Shown here: positions 1 through 8,897 of the stretch, one piece after another | How the letters are laid out: each line of letters opens with the position of its first letter | Numbering within the stretch: position 1 is the first letter of the stretch | Source: Desulforhopalus sp. IMCC35007 | Lineage (GTDB): Bacteria > Desulfobacterota > Desulfobulbia > Desulfobulbales > Desulfocapsaceae | DNA: 64,000 nt | NCBI RefSeq assembly: GCF_005116575.1 | Contig: NZ_SWCN01000017.1 | Span: 1-64,000, forward strand | Direction: 5' to 3' | Notes under the pieces: model-generated | Database searches by the model: none | What the model was told of the DNA's origin: nothing | What the model saw: the letters and a program-made list of their open reading frames with translations, nothing else | Translations under genes and position numbers: made by a program

Positions 1-42
1 AGTGTATAGTAAAAAATTATTTTTAGCGGCTTGAAAAACGAA

Positions 43-77
43 GTCACCCCTTCCCCGCGGGGAAGGGGTGTGGAAAC
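43..77. repeat. single CRISPR-like palindromic repeat
   Basis: A 35-base unit contains a perfect 26-bp palindrome (45-70, arms CACCCCTTCCCCG and its complement). On the minus strand it begins GTTTC and ends TGAC, the layout of type I-C CRISPR repeats. Only one copy is visible and no cas gene is present, so it could be the last repeat of an array lying left of the window, or simply a hairpin or terminator. Bases 1-42 would then be part of a spacer. Confidence 0.3.
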
Positions 78-85
78 AGATCTGA

Positions 86-505
86 AACTATGCGTCATAT
101 CTAAAAACAGCCAAGTGGTGGTCTAAACAGCGAGACCACTTCTCTTCCCGGAAAAAAGCTATTGAGCTCCACAAGGTCTTCGTCAATAAATGGGAAATAA
201 CTCTCCCTTCAGCAGTTTCTTGTTTGGACAGATCGATTCACTCTTATCTGACTTTTTACAAATTCCCTAAAGAGGAATGGATTTCTCTGCGAACGACAAA
301 TATCATAGAGCGATTGAATAAAGAATTTAAACGTCGAACCAAACCCATGGAGATTGTGGCGAGTGAAAATACATGCTATTGCCTGCTGGCATTTTTATCT
401 CTGAGAATGGAATTACATTGGCGATCAAACCCTATTGGGAAGGTGCCGAAGAACGCGCCGTTCTTGAAGAAATTGGCTTGGGATAATTTCACACAAAAGA
501 ATTGA
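86..505 (+). pseudogene. IS256-family (mutator type) transposase, C-terminal remnant
   Basis: The frame is open from about base 86, after a TGA, to the stop at 505, without a natural start. The residues match the end of IS256-family transposases: a helical stretch, a YKFPKEEW segment and then the conserved RTTNIIERLNKEFKRRTK motif that carries part of the catalytic helix region. Full IS256 transposases are about 400 residues, so roughly two thirds is missing at the 5' side. The loss is real because stop codons precede the remnant inside the window. The fragment cannot be active. It lies directly after the CRISPR-like repeat. Confidence 0.75.
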
Positions 506-920
506 CACTACCTTGGGTACCATTAACTGAGCCTGTTGGAGGGGGGCGAAATGGGTCCCCAAAACCGACAGACTCCTAGCAGGAACGCGTTGCGCGTAGT
601 AAAAACACAGAGGGTATTGCCAATAAGAGTACAATTTTTAACTGTGTGAACGATAGACATTCAGTACATTTTATGATTAACTGAAAGTATGCTATTAAAC
701 TGGTGGTCATTATAGTGTAAGATTACAAAGTTCCAGGCCGTAAATATTGATCAATTATCAGTCAGATAGCATCCGTCGGCGTTGCTCTAATTGCCAGCCG
801 GATTAATATAACGATAGTGAACTATCATCATCAAGCTCCCTCCGGGAGAATTAAATTGTTACTCTGAAAACTCATCATCAATAGCCGTAAAAAATCATAC
901 CCATCTGGGAGGTCCCACAC
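506..920 (+). promoter_or_regulatory. non-coding leader with several hairpins
   Basis: No convincing gene is seen in this stretch. Between about 768 and 851 three small inverted repeats follow each other: ATCCG/CGGAT (about 768-800), GATAG/CTATC (about 812-825) and CTCCC/GGGAG (about 837-849). They could form a structured 5' leader of the gene that starts at 921. No known riboswitch consensus was recognised. The ribosome binding site GGGAGG at 907-912 is well placed for that gene. Confidence 0.35.
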
Positions 921-1916
921 ATGAAGAGAATAATTATTTCATCTATTTTCTTTTTAACCTTTATATTGCCGCTTCAATTGTCAGCAGCTGACACAAGCGT
1001 TCAAATCCAGTGGGCTATACCCACAGCAAACGTAGCAGCTATACAAAACTACATCATTAATTATTCGCCATACAGCGACATGCGAGAATCTTACCCTCTA
1101 AATTGTGACCCATGGGAGACAACAGGTGCGGATGCTGAACAGACAACCTTTTCCATAATTTGTCATAGTGTTCCAGATCTTCAAGTTCAACCAGCATATT
1201 TTGCTCTGGTAGCACAAGATATAGACGGGACCTCATTTATTTCGGAAACTTTCTCTAAATTTATTATCCTGCCGACTGTTGCAGATTTTCGTTTAGTATC
1301 TGTAGATACCTTTATTGAAACCGATGAAATACAAACGACAACTGGGATAAAATTAAACTGGACGGCCTCCTCAGACATCATAAACAATCCTTTTGAAAAA
1401 TCTGCAGTTAGAGTGGGAGACGGAGAGTATGTCTCAGCAGGATGCTTCCTAGACAACTGCTATGACAACAAAAGTACAGATAACTATGTTAGTTTTCCAA
1501 TAGTCGCTGGGGATATTTTAAACCAAGACGATTTCCAAATCGAGTTTTACTTTAACCCTCAAACTCTTGGCAATTATGATTATCTTTTCGGGATAGGTAG
1601 TGACACAAACAATAGTCATCTTGTACATATGTATGAAGATGGCAGACTCTACTGTCGAAGTATATTAAATGGAACATCATATTATGGTTTTATCCTTAAT
1701 AGCGATAATGTATTAGAAATCAATACTTGGTACAAGCTAACCTATAGTTACTCAAGAATAAATGGACAAATTAGAATTTTCATTAACGACGAATTAAGGC
1801 TTGAGAAAAATACAACAGAAGTAATGCAGGGCGAAGCTACCAATGTTTATTTAGCAGCTGACTCTAGGGGCACACAAAGAACAGACTGTTTACTAGATGA
1901 ACTAACGATCAAATAA
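921..1916 (+). CDS. secreted FN3-like / LamG-like (concanavalin A fold) protein
   Basis: The 331-residue product opens with a clear Sec signal peptide (MKRIIISSIFFLTF... ending near LSAAD, about residue 23). Residues about 25-115 look like a fibronectin-III type beta-sandwich (IQWAIPTANV, YFALVAQDIDG). Residues about 165-331 resemble a LamG/laminin-type jelly roll: DDFQIEFYFNPQ, LFGIGSDTN, NTWYKLTYSYS and a final LLDELTIK. Such domains usually bind carbohydrate or serve in adhesion. No catalytic residues, C-terminal anchor or PEP-CTERM tail is visible, so the protein is probably released or periplasmic. The start is supported by GGGAGG eight bases upstream. The next gene follows after 67 bases in the same direction, so the pair may be co-transcribed. 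Confidence 0.6.
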   Translation: MKRIIISSIFFLTFILPLQLSAADTSVQIQWAIPTANVAAIQNYIINYSPYSDMRESYPLNCDPWETTGADAEQTTFSIICHSVPDLQVQPAYFALVAQDIDGTSFISETFSKFIILPTVADFRLVSVDTFIETDEIQTTTGIKLNWTASSDIINNPFEKSAVRVGDGEYVSAGCFLDNCYDNKSTDNYVSFPIVAGDILNQDDFQIEFYFNPQTLGNYDYLFGIGSDTNNSHLVHMYEDGRLYCRSILNGTSYYGFILNSDNVLEINTWYKLTYSYSRINGQIRIFINDELRLEKNTTEVMQGEATNVYLAADSRGTQRTDCLLDELTIK

Positions 1917-1983
1917 CCATTAAGGTAGTTTTTTACTTCTAGGCAAGAACAATTCGAATTTTAAAACATGGAGAATAAATAAA

Positions 1984-3807
1984 ATGCGCCTTCTAATAGG
2001 AATTCTGCTGACAGGGTTCATTTTCAATAGTTTTACTTTAGCTTATGCTGCAAATCCTGCATTATTTTTCTCTGACTTAATCAGTGGACCATCGTCCGGA
2101 TTAAATGATGGTTTAGGTGATGGTGTTATCGTAACCGTATGGGGTTATGGTCTCGGAAGCTCACAAGGCGACTCAACATTAAGCATATCCGGTCAACCAC
2201 CTGCACATATTTATTACTGGAAAAATGCAGACGGCAAACTCCCTAGTGGGCCTGCTGATCTTTACACCTACAATGGAATGCAGGAGATTGCTTTCTCAAT
2301 ACCATCTTCTTTGTCTTCTGGCACCCATGATATCACTGTCAAGGTTGGTGGAAACATAACAAATTCACTCCCATTTACAGTCAGAGCAGGAAACATTTAT
2401 CACGTTAAGACAACAGGTAATAACGGCACCGGAAATGGTTCATGGACATCACCATGGGCAACTGTTGAGGAGGGAGCAGATAATTATCTTTCTATTGGAG
2501 ATACTGTTTATATCCATAATGGAGTCCAAGATGTAAGCACAACTTATGCAATTCGTTTTTCTTACACAGAAGGTAGCCTTGCACAACAAATTGGCCTAAT
2601 CGCATATCCCAACAGTAGAGTTCTAGCACAGGGATATGAAGATGGATTTGATATGTATCATTCAAGAGCATTTGTCATATCAAAATATAATGTAGAAGTA
2701 GGTAACTATGTTGAACCCACGACCCTACACACTGGTGTAGATACCGTACTTCATTATGAGCATGCACGAGGGATTCAAACTACGGCAGATGGTCGAATAG
2801 TTGGTTGTGAAATAACAGACATAGCTGGACGTTGTACCTCAGGAGGGCAAGGTGCAATATCTTCCAATGCAGCAAGCTACGACAATGTCGGCAATGCAAA
2901 AATGTTTGGCAATTATATTCATGACTGGGGATGTGATCAAACGTCTAAATTACAGCATACATTTTATTTGTCTATTCGTAGCGACACGATAGACAATGTG
3001 GACCCTTGGGAAATGGGTTGGAATCTGTTGCTTAATAATAAATCGAAATATGGCTTACATATTTATGACGAAACATTTGGAACATCGTGTGGTAATTGGA
3101 CAGGAATTGTTAAAATCCACAACAATTTTGTAAAGAACCAAAGAGGCCCTGGAATCAATGTTGGATCAAGGGCCGCAGATGGCAGTGTGTGCTGGACAGG
3201 GGGCGTTGACATTTACAACAACATCTTAATTAACACTGGGCTTGGCCCGTCCGATGAAGCCAGTGCTGAAGCAGCAGCTATCCGCATTGGTGACAGAGGA
3301 ATGTCCAGCAATCTGCGAATATTCAATAATACAATCTATGGGTACGGGGATGCTGACGGAGGCGCCGGAGAAGCGGGGATTTGGTTCTATACAATAGCAA
3401 ACTACGGCGAAGTAAAAGCCGAAATAACGAATAATATAATTATTGACACAATGGGGTATTCATTTACTAATATCCCCAGCGATGCTTACCCATACGTTAA
3501 TGGAACAACGAATATATGGTACAGCACTCAAGGCACACCTGAAACTACTATAACATCGCTGCTTAGTAACAACATTATGATTGACCCTCTCCTTTCAGGA
3601 ATAGATTTACCAGGCTTCTCTTTATCAACAGATTCCGCCAGCTTAGTAGATATTGGTGTTAACAAAAGTAGTATAGTTTCAACTGACTTCCACGGGGTAA
3701 TCAGACCCCTAGGAAATGCTATGGATATCGGTGCATTTGAAAGTAGTGGTATTATGACTCCTCAACTTAAGATTACTATTCTGGGGGTAACAAAAATCAC
3801 CCCGTAA
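1984..3807 (+). CDS. secreted right-handed parallel beta-helix protein
   Basis: The 607-residue protein has a signal peptide (cleavage near AYAAN, about residue 23). An IPT/TIG-like domain follows at about 27-135, with PALFFSDLISGPSSG and GDGVIVTVWGYGLGSS. A long parallel beta-helix runs from about 140 to 580, seen as repeated short strands such as IVKIHNNFVKNQRGPGINVG and LRIFNNTIYGYGD. The end, VIRPLGNAMDIGAFE, matches the closing motif of choice-of-anchor-Q/beta-helix surface proteins. Beta-helix proteins are often polysaccharide lyases or surface adhesins; no lyase catalytic site was identified, so the activity is open. GGAG lies upstream of the ATG. Its place next to a polysaccharide locus fits a matrix or glycan-acting role. 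Confidence 0.65.
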   Translation: MRLLIGILLTGFIFNSFTLAYAANPALFFSDLISGPSSGLNDGLGDGVIVTVWGYGLGSSQGDSTLSISGQPPAHIYYWKNADGKLPSGPADLYTYNGMQEIAFSIPSSLSSGTHDITVKVGGNITNSLPFTVRAGNIYHVKTTGNNGTGNGSWTSPWATVEEGADNYLSIGDTVYIHNGVQDVSTTYAIRFSYTEGSLAQQIGLIAYPNSRVLAQGYEDGFDMYHSRAFVISKYNVEVGNYVEPTTLHTGVDTVLHYEHARGIQTTADGRIVGCEITDIAGRCTSGGQGAISSNAASYDNVGNAKMFGNYIHDWGCDQTSKLQHTFYLSIRSDTIDNVDPWEMGWNLLLNNKSKYGLHIYDETFGTSCGNWTGIVKIHNNFVKNQRGPGINVGSRAADGSVCWTGGVDIYNNILINTGLGPSDEASAEAAAIRIGDRGMSSNLRIFNNTIYGYGDADGGAGEAGIWFYTIANYGEVKAEITNNIIIDTMGYSFTNIPSDAYPYVNGTTNIWYSTQGTPETTITSLLSNNIMIDPLLSGIDLPGFSLSTDSASLVDIGVNKSSIVSTDFHGVIRPLGNAMDIGAFESSGIMTPQLKITILGVTKITP

Positions 3808-3833
3808 ACAATTACGAACAGAAAAGCACTGAG

Positions 3834-3872
3834 TTTTGTTTGTCACACTTTTATCAATTGTGACAAACAAAA
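3834..3872. terminator. bidirectional intrinsic terminator
   Basis: A perfect 14-bp stem (TTTTGTTTGTCACA at 3834-3847 with its complement at 3859-3872) has an 11-base loop and T/A runs on both sides. It lies between the convergent ends of the beta-helix gene and the GT2 gene, so it can stop transcription from either direction. Confidence 0.85.
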
Positions 3873-3875
3873 TCA

Positions 3876-4883
3876 TCAAACTCTTTTTGCGGAGAAAGTA
3901 CTACCACATCCCCTTGCAAGTAAATACACAAAACACACAATATAATTCCTAAAGACATTGACTATGGAAGAGCCAAAAACCATTTTCTTTACCATCATCA
4001 TTAATGGGAGTAAGGTTATACTAGATAAAGAAATTAAATATATAAAAGACAAAATATCATTTTGAAACCATATATTTACCATATAAGAGAATATACCCCC
4101 AACAAGGCAAAAGAAAAATAATAATGGTACTACTACAGATGGGAACTCTTGGAGGCTCATGCCATGACTAATGAAACCTGTGATATTATCTCTTCCCCTC
4201 CACATCTCACGCCGAAAAAGCTCTATTAAAGTCTTAGATCCTCGTAAGTGCTGAAACGGGACAGAAAAATCGATGACTATGGCCCCAAACTTGGATAACC
4301 TAGAGCCAAGATCAGCGTCTTCACATGTTGTTAATTGTTCGTTGAAACCTCCAATCTTTAAAAAATCAGCTTTCCTTATCAACAGGGCACCACTTGCACA
4401 CCAAGTAGAAAGTAATAACCCATTAGCAGGAGGAGCACCATGCTTCAAACCTGACCACGTCGTTTCAACCCACGTAGCCCCCACCACAGGCGCAGATTCT
4501 GGTGCACCCACTGCGTAAATAGACTCATCGGTCATCAAATGACTGACTCCTTTTGCTAACCAATCAGGATGAACGATACAATCAGCGTCAACAAAACCGA
4601 GTATCTCACCACTTGCCATCTGAGCACCATAGTTCCTCATACTTGCAATCGAACCATTATTGCGCGTTAGGACCTTGGCATCCAAAGAAGCTGCTATATG
4701 AGGAGTCTGATCAATAGAACCATTGTCGACAACTACAATTTCAATACTATCTGATCGATACGTGGATTCAAGCACACCCTGGAGACAACGGGAAATGTAT
4801 AACTCTTCATTTTTGGCTGGAACGACAATTGAAACTATAGGTTGAACTGTCAAAGTATATCTCCAAGTATGGTTATTCTGCAA
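3876..4883 (-). CDS. family 2 glycosyltransferase with C-terminal membrane segments
   Basis: The 335-residue product has a GT-A fold glycosyltransferase 2 domain. PIVSIVVPAKNEE is at about 14-26, VVVDNGS at about 49 and the metal-binding motif VDADC at about 107. Two hydrophobic helices follow (VVVPLLFFFCLVGGIF and ILSFIYLISLSS), so it probably works on the cytoplasmic face with a lipid-linked acceptor. The sugar cannot be deduced. It is the last gene of the 11-gene operon and its start overlaps the sulfotransferase stop by 11 bases, which indicates translational coupling. It resembles the GT2 at 27363-28298 in length and motif order. Confidence 0.85.
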   Translation of the reverse strand: MQNNHTWRYTLTVQPIVSIVVPAKNEELYISRCLQGVLESTYRSDSIEIVVVDNGSIDQTPHIAASLDAKVLTRNNGSIASMRNYGAQMASGEILGFVDADCIVHPDWLAKGVSHLMTDESIYAVGAPESAPVVGATWVETTWSGLKHGAPPANGLLLSTWCASGALLIRKADFLKIGGFNEQLTTCEDADLGSRLSKFGAIVIDFSVPFQHLRGSKTLIELFRREMWRGRDNITGFISHGMSLQEFPSVVVPLLFFFCLVGGIFSYMVNIWFQNDILSFIYLISLSSITLLPLMMMVKKMVFGSSIVNVFRNYIVCFVYLLARGCGSTFSAKRV

Positions 4884-5790
4884 AAGGATCTTTGTTAAAA
4901 TATTTAATCATAAACCCATCAATTATATTCAATTTAAAGAGAAATATTAGTCGCATCAGGAATTCATGGAATTTGAACAACTTTTTATACATCCAATTAA
5001 TCTCACCTTCATCATATGTAAACGTGTAGCCGTATTTATCTAATGTAGTTGATGCCATATTCTCAAATATCTTTATATTTCGATGTGACATTCTTGTTTT
5101 CCATTTGTTAAAATTTCTACCTCGGATACTTTGGATCAGTGCAGCACACTCATCAGGGATAATTTTTTCATCAAGAAAGCTATACAAATTTGGAACAATT
5201 TTTTTAGCATCACGCAATAGATCTTCATACTTAAGGTATAAGAGCTGATCATTATTTTGGAGTTTAGTGAGAAGTTCACTAGAGGTATTATACTTCTTCC
5301 ATAACTCAGCGCAGCAAAATATATTATTAGGACCCCAAGGCCGCTCTAATAAAGACAAGGCTACATCTCTCCCATCGCGAACTATAAAGATATATTTTGC
5401 TTCCGGGAATAGGGAATGGATGATATCAAGGTCTAATGTATATGTTGGTGTCTTATCTCCCCAGTGAACATAACCTTTTTTTGTACTTTTGAGGCGGCAA
5501 ATATAGTCACAGATATGTGAATAATCGATCTTATCTAGCTCATCATATATATGATCTGCATTAATATCTACTTTCCACTGGCTAACAACACGCTCTACGG
5601 AAATATCATGTACTAATTTTCGGAAATTTTCTCTCTGAGAGATATCACCATATGAAGATAACAATTTATAATACTTTGTAATAAAATGCGTTTCAAAAGG
5701 TTTACCATACAAAGAAAACTCAAGCAATTCGGCAAGAAGTGTGGTCCCAGAACGTGGACATCCAAGAATAAAAACAGGTGATTGTAACAT
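4873..5790 (-). CDS. PAPS-dependent sulfotransferase family protein
   Basis: The 305-residue protein begins MLQSPVFILGCPRSGTTLLA, the 5'-phosphosulfate-binding loop of sulfotransferases at residues 8-20. The 3'-phosphate-binding segment is visible as YIFIVRDGRDVALSLL at about residues 134-149. Such enzymes move sulfate from PAPS to hydroxyl groups of glycans or lipids. Inside an exopolysaccharide operon the likely acceptor is a sugar of the repeat unit, giving a sulfated polymer; this is inferred. It is followed, with an overlap, by the GT2 and preceded by the flippase. No signal peptide is seen, as expected for a cytoplasmic PAPS-using enzyme. Confidence 0.8.
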   Translation of the reverse strand: MLQSPVFILGCPRSGTTLLAELLEFSLYGKPFETHFITKYYKLLSSYGDISQRENFRKLVHDISVERVVSQWKVDINADHIYDELDKIDYSHICDYICRLKSTKKGYVHWGDKTPTYTLDLDIIHSLFPEAKYIFIVRDGRDVALSLLERPWGPNNIFCCAELWKKYNTSSELLTKLQNNDQLLYLKYEDLLRDAKKIVPNLYSFLDEKIIPDECAALIQSIRGRNFNKWKTRMSHRNIKIFENMASTTLDKYGYTFTYDEGEINWMYKKLFKFHEFLMRLIFLFKLNIIDGFMIKYFNKDPFAE

Positions 5791-5829
5791 ATTTTAGCCT
5801 GACAACTGAATTATAGAAAAAAAATCAAT

Positions 5830-7350
5830 TCATACAATATTTCTAGCCTTCGTAAACAAATACGTTCTCTGTTGTTTATCAAAACTAAATAATAAACCAA
5901 ATAGAATAAAAAGCAGAGAAACGCAAATACAATACGACAGAAATGAGAAGTATGTTTCGGGTCTTATTGGATAAATATAAAAAGCATACCCTAACAACAT
6001 TACAAACGTAGATAAAGCCAAGTATACTTCACAAATATACTTAAAGAAATCAATCTTTAGCACATAGCATGTATAGAGAGGAACTATTACCAGATTTGTA
6101 ACAACTAGCGGAACAGTTGTCCCGAAAGCTACACCATTTATCCCATAATATTTTATCAACAAAACACTTAAACCGAGATTGACAATTGCTTCTATAGCCA
6201 AGATATAGGCAAAGGCCTTGTGCTTGCTAACTCCTTTCAAAATACTACTAGCTATGACCTGCGACATTGCAAAAAAATACCCAACCGATAAAATCTTTAT
6301 AACACCGCCACCTTTCTCACCATATTCAGTTCCCATCCACAGTGAAATAAAACTGTCACCATTCGTATACAAAACAAACAATATTGGAGCACAAGCTAAC
6401 ACTGAATACTTTGACCCCAGCACGTATAATTGTTGGTTTTTACCATAGTACCCCAAGGCATCATTAACACTTATGATAGGGGTAAAAACACTAATAGCAG
6501 AATAGACAAATCGTTCAAGATATTGCATCAATGTAACAGGTATAACATAAAAGGTTACCGATGCTACTGAAAGTAACGAGCCTATAACAATTGAGTCGGT
6601 AAAAAACAAAACTTTTAGTGCAATACTAATAACGAAACTATAAATACTATAGTCAAATATTTTTTTTACAGTATCTTTATCAAAGTCAGAACGCTCAAAA
6701 AACAAATAATTATATTGTTTATTTATAAGTAGATATTGCAGCAAATTTCTTAACAAATCAGAGCACAATATCACTATTGCTAACGCCAGCAAACCAAACC
6801 CATTAAGCAAAACAACTGCTATAAGTGAATTTTTCAATAAAAGGACAACTATTGAAATCACATTTAACCGATAAAATTCCTGTAATGCGCGAAGCGTACC
6901 AATGAATGGAGACAATAAAATATTGATTGCAAGCCCAATACCAACCACTAAGAACACAATGTAGACTTCTGATCTTGACGAACTAACAACATTGAAGACA
7001 TCGACAAAAAAATAGGCAAATATTAAAGAAAAAATGGCAACTGCCACACTTACATAAAAGAAAAAAATAAAAGCATTACTATATATCTTTCTGGCATCAA
7101 GATGCCTACCTTCGGCATCATATTTAGAAATAAAGCGAATAATCGCTGTACTCACCCCGAAATCAAGGACAGAAAAATAACCTGTAACCGAAACAATAAG
7201 CGTCCAAATGCCATACTTTTCATTCCCTAACTGGTGAACTAAAATTGGACTCACAACTAAAGCTGCAATGACAGTGAAAACAAATGTTGTCCAATTCGAA
7301 AAAATATTTGCTATGAGCTTTGAATCTTTTATTGGTTTAATGTCAGACAT
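5830..7350 (-). CDS. Wzx-like polysaccharide flippase (MOP/MATE-like superfamily)
   Basis: This integral membrane protein of about 506 residues has 12-14 hydrophobic helices. The N-terminal pattern is typical of oligosaccharide flippases: FVFTVIAALVVSPILVHQLG, then EKYGIWTLIVSVTGYFSVLDFG. Such proteins move lipid-linked repeat units across the inner membrane. I prefer the ATG at 7348-7350 over an upstream TTG at 7354-7356, because the ATG follows the kinase stop by seven bases. No Shine-Dalgarno is obvious, so translation may be coupled to the upstream gene. It pairs functionally with the O-antigen-ligase-like protein in the same operon. Confidence 0.85.
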   Translation of the reverse strand: MSDIKPIKDSKLIANIFSNWTTFVFTVIAALVVSPILVHQLGNEKYGIWTLIVSVTGYFSVLDFGVSTAIIRFISKYDAEGRHLDARKIYSNAFIFFFYVSVAVAIFSLIFAYFFVDVFNVVSSSRSEVYIVFLVVGIGLAINILLSPFIGTLRALQEFYRLNVISIVVLLLKNSLIAVVLLNGFGLLALAIVILCSDLLRNLLQYLLINKQYNYLFFERSDFDKDTVKKIFDYSIYSFVISIALKVLFFTDSIVIGSLLSVASVTFYVIPVTLMQYLERFVYSAISVFTPIISVNDALGYYGKNQQLYVLGSKYSVLACAPILFVLYTNGDSFISLWMGTEYGEKGGGVIKILSVGYFFAMSQVIASSILKGVSKHKAFAYILAIEAIVNLGLSVLLIKYYGINGVAFGTTVPLVVTNLVIVPLYTCYVLKIDFFKYICEVYLALSTFVMLLGYAFYIYPIRPETYFSFLSYCICVSLLFILFGLLFSFDKQQRTYLFTKARNIV

Positions 7351-7357
7351 TTTCAAT

Positions 7358-8362
7358 TTATATACAGATAATTGATTTATTATTTAATGCATATCGAAGA
7401 AGATTCAAAAAATCATGCGATACTTCACTTGACCCGTTAAACAAAAAATTGCGCAACAGAATCTCTACAAAACATAAATGGAAGAGACACTCAAATGTAT
7501 TTTTGGAATACTCAAAGTTGACCCGATAAATGTCTAGGTATTTTTTAAGAAAGATATGGTTAGGTCCATCATTACAATACAAGCCACTTACAATTGCCTC
7601 AGACAAGGTTATGTTTGCACGGTGTCTTTGACTTATGCAGTAAGCAAGGTTAGACACAAACCAAATGATATCAGTAGAATAGTCTTTAACAGATGCAAAT
7701 TCCCAATCAATCACCCCTGCAACGTTATTTTTTCTACAAAATATATTTGTAGGCCAATAATCACCATGCTGGAAATATTTGCGGTTAGATTCCTGTAGCA
7801 CCATTTCTTGGGAAGAAATGAGCTTACTAAGATCTTGGTTATTAATCCCTGCATTAATCAAAATCTGGGCTACCTCATTATCTTTTAAAATATAATCTTT
7901 CCCAAGCAGAGGAGGCCCTTTCAGATTGTTAGAATCAGGAACTGAAAGGTTTATATGAATGAGGGCCTCTATACTCTTCTTAATGAGTGTGTCAGTTCTA
8001 GATGTAAAGCCAGTATTTTTGATAATTTTCCATAGGCTTTTACCAGCGATTGCTTTTTGTATAAAAAAGAACTTCCCATTAACCACATCAGAAAAAAAAG
8101 GAATTGGTATCAATCCACCAATATTATTGGTATTACTTAAAAATGATAAAGAAGCAAACTCTTGCTCTAACTTGAGATTAAAATTGCAATTTTTAGAGAT
8201 TTTCAAGACGAATGAGGGTTCTTCTTCTTTATTTACAAATATCAATACTAAATTATTGCCATATTCCTCCTTACAAGATGAAAGAGGTAACAAACTAATA
8301 TCCCTTGGTATTTCTTGACCAAAAAATTTTCCCCAATTGTCATATAGAAAGGTTAATAGCAT
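7358..8362 (-). CDS. aminoglycoside-phosphotransferase/kinase-like protein
   Basis: The 334-residue protein has the protein-kinase-like fold of phosphotransferase (APH/choline kinase) enzymes. An ATP-lobe lysine segment is at about 50-58 (SFVLKISK), the catalytic loop HGDYWPTNIF is near 199-208 and the Mg-binding VIDWEFAS is near 217-224. The family phosphorylates small molecules, sugars or amino alcohols. In this operon a sugar- or alcohol-modifying kinase for the glycan is plausible, and antibiotic resistance is unlikely. It lies 14 bases after the hypothetical gene and seven before the flippase start, so it is clearly co-transcribed. Confidence 0.75.
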   Translation of the reverse strand: MLLTFLYDNWGKFFGQEIPRDISLLPLSSCKEEYGNNLVLIFVNKEEEPSFVLKISKNCNFNLKLEQEFASLSFLSNTNNIGGLIPIPFFSDVVNGKFFFIQKAIAGKSLWKIIKNTGFTSRTDTLIKKSIEALIHINLSVPDSNNLKGPPLLGKDYILKDNEVAQILINAGINNQDLSKLISSQEMVLQESNRKYFQHGDYWPTNIFCRKNNVAGVIDWEFASVKDYSTDIIWFVSNLAYCISQRHRANITLSEAIVSGLYCNDGPNHIFLKKYLDIYRVNFEYSKNTFECLFHLCFVEILLRNFLFNGSSEVSHDFLNLLRYALNNKSIICI

Positions 8363-8376
8363 AGATACTCATTGTA

Positions 8377-8892
8377 TTAATTGACCTGATCATTACGCAC
8401 ATAACAAATAACAACATATCCATCAAAAAGAGCTTGAGAATAATTCATTAGCGCCAACATTTTTTTTACAAATATTTTCAGTTGTCCTTTGACTGAATGA
8501 TCGAATTTCAAATCCAGCACATACTTCTCAATATTTCTTTTATTCTTAGAGCATAAGGGAACAAGAGTAAAAAAATAATCTGGATCGACCCCATACATTT
8601 CTATACAACCACCAGCTATAGCATCTAATTTTTTTCTTGCACTTCGAGCTTGCTGGATGGTTTCACATAAAATGAAACATCCAATTTTTTCTAAATCCTT
8701 AATGATTTTTATGAAATTATTTATTGCACTGCTCTTATCAGCAACCAAACCATACAAAGGGTATTGCAGAGAAGACTGAACTGGAGTGTAATCCTCTCTA
8801 TTTAAATTGTACATCAGTAACTCAACATCTTTGAAATTCCAGAACAAATTTGTCACCAAGCTAATCGTCGTATCGATATATTTTTGATCCAT
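8377..8892 (-). CDS. hypothetical protein, polysaccharide-operon associated
   Basis: The 171-residue soluble protein has no signal peptide or membrane helix, and I do not recognise the family. The central part alternates beta strand and helix (YPLYGLVADKSSA, IGCFILCETIQQARSARKKL). The latter half has basic segments (KNKRNIEKYVLDLKF). The ATG at 8890-8892 is chosen because AAGG lies about 12 bases upstream; an alternative TTG at 8899-8901 would overlap the preceding stop. It sits between the O-ligase-like and kinase genes with almost no spacing, so it probably helps in precursor or modifier chemistry, but that is only context. Confidence 0.55.
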   Translation of the reverse strand: MDQKYIDTTISLVTNLFWNFKDVELLMYNLNREDYTPVQSSLQYPLYGLVADKSSAINNFIKIIKDLEKIGCFILCETIQQARSARKKLDAIAGGCIEMYGVDPDYFFTLVPLCSKNKRNIEKYVLDLKFDHSVKGQLKIFVKKMLALMNYSQALFDGYVVICYVRNDQVN

Positions 8893-8897
8893 TATTA

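Noticed and set aside
425-634. Minus-strand open frame of 69 codons
   Set aside because: It overlaps the IS256 remnant in the opposite direction, has no ribosome site and matches no family.
921-1916. PEP-CTERM substrate
   Set aside because: There is no PEP motif, hydrophobic helix or basic tail at the C-terminus.
7358-8362. Antibiotic-resistance phosphotransferase
   Set aside because: The fold matches, but the operon context is glycan synthesis; resistance is not supported.
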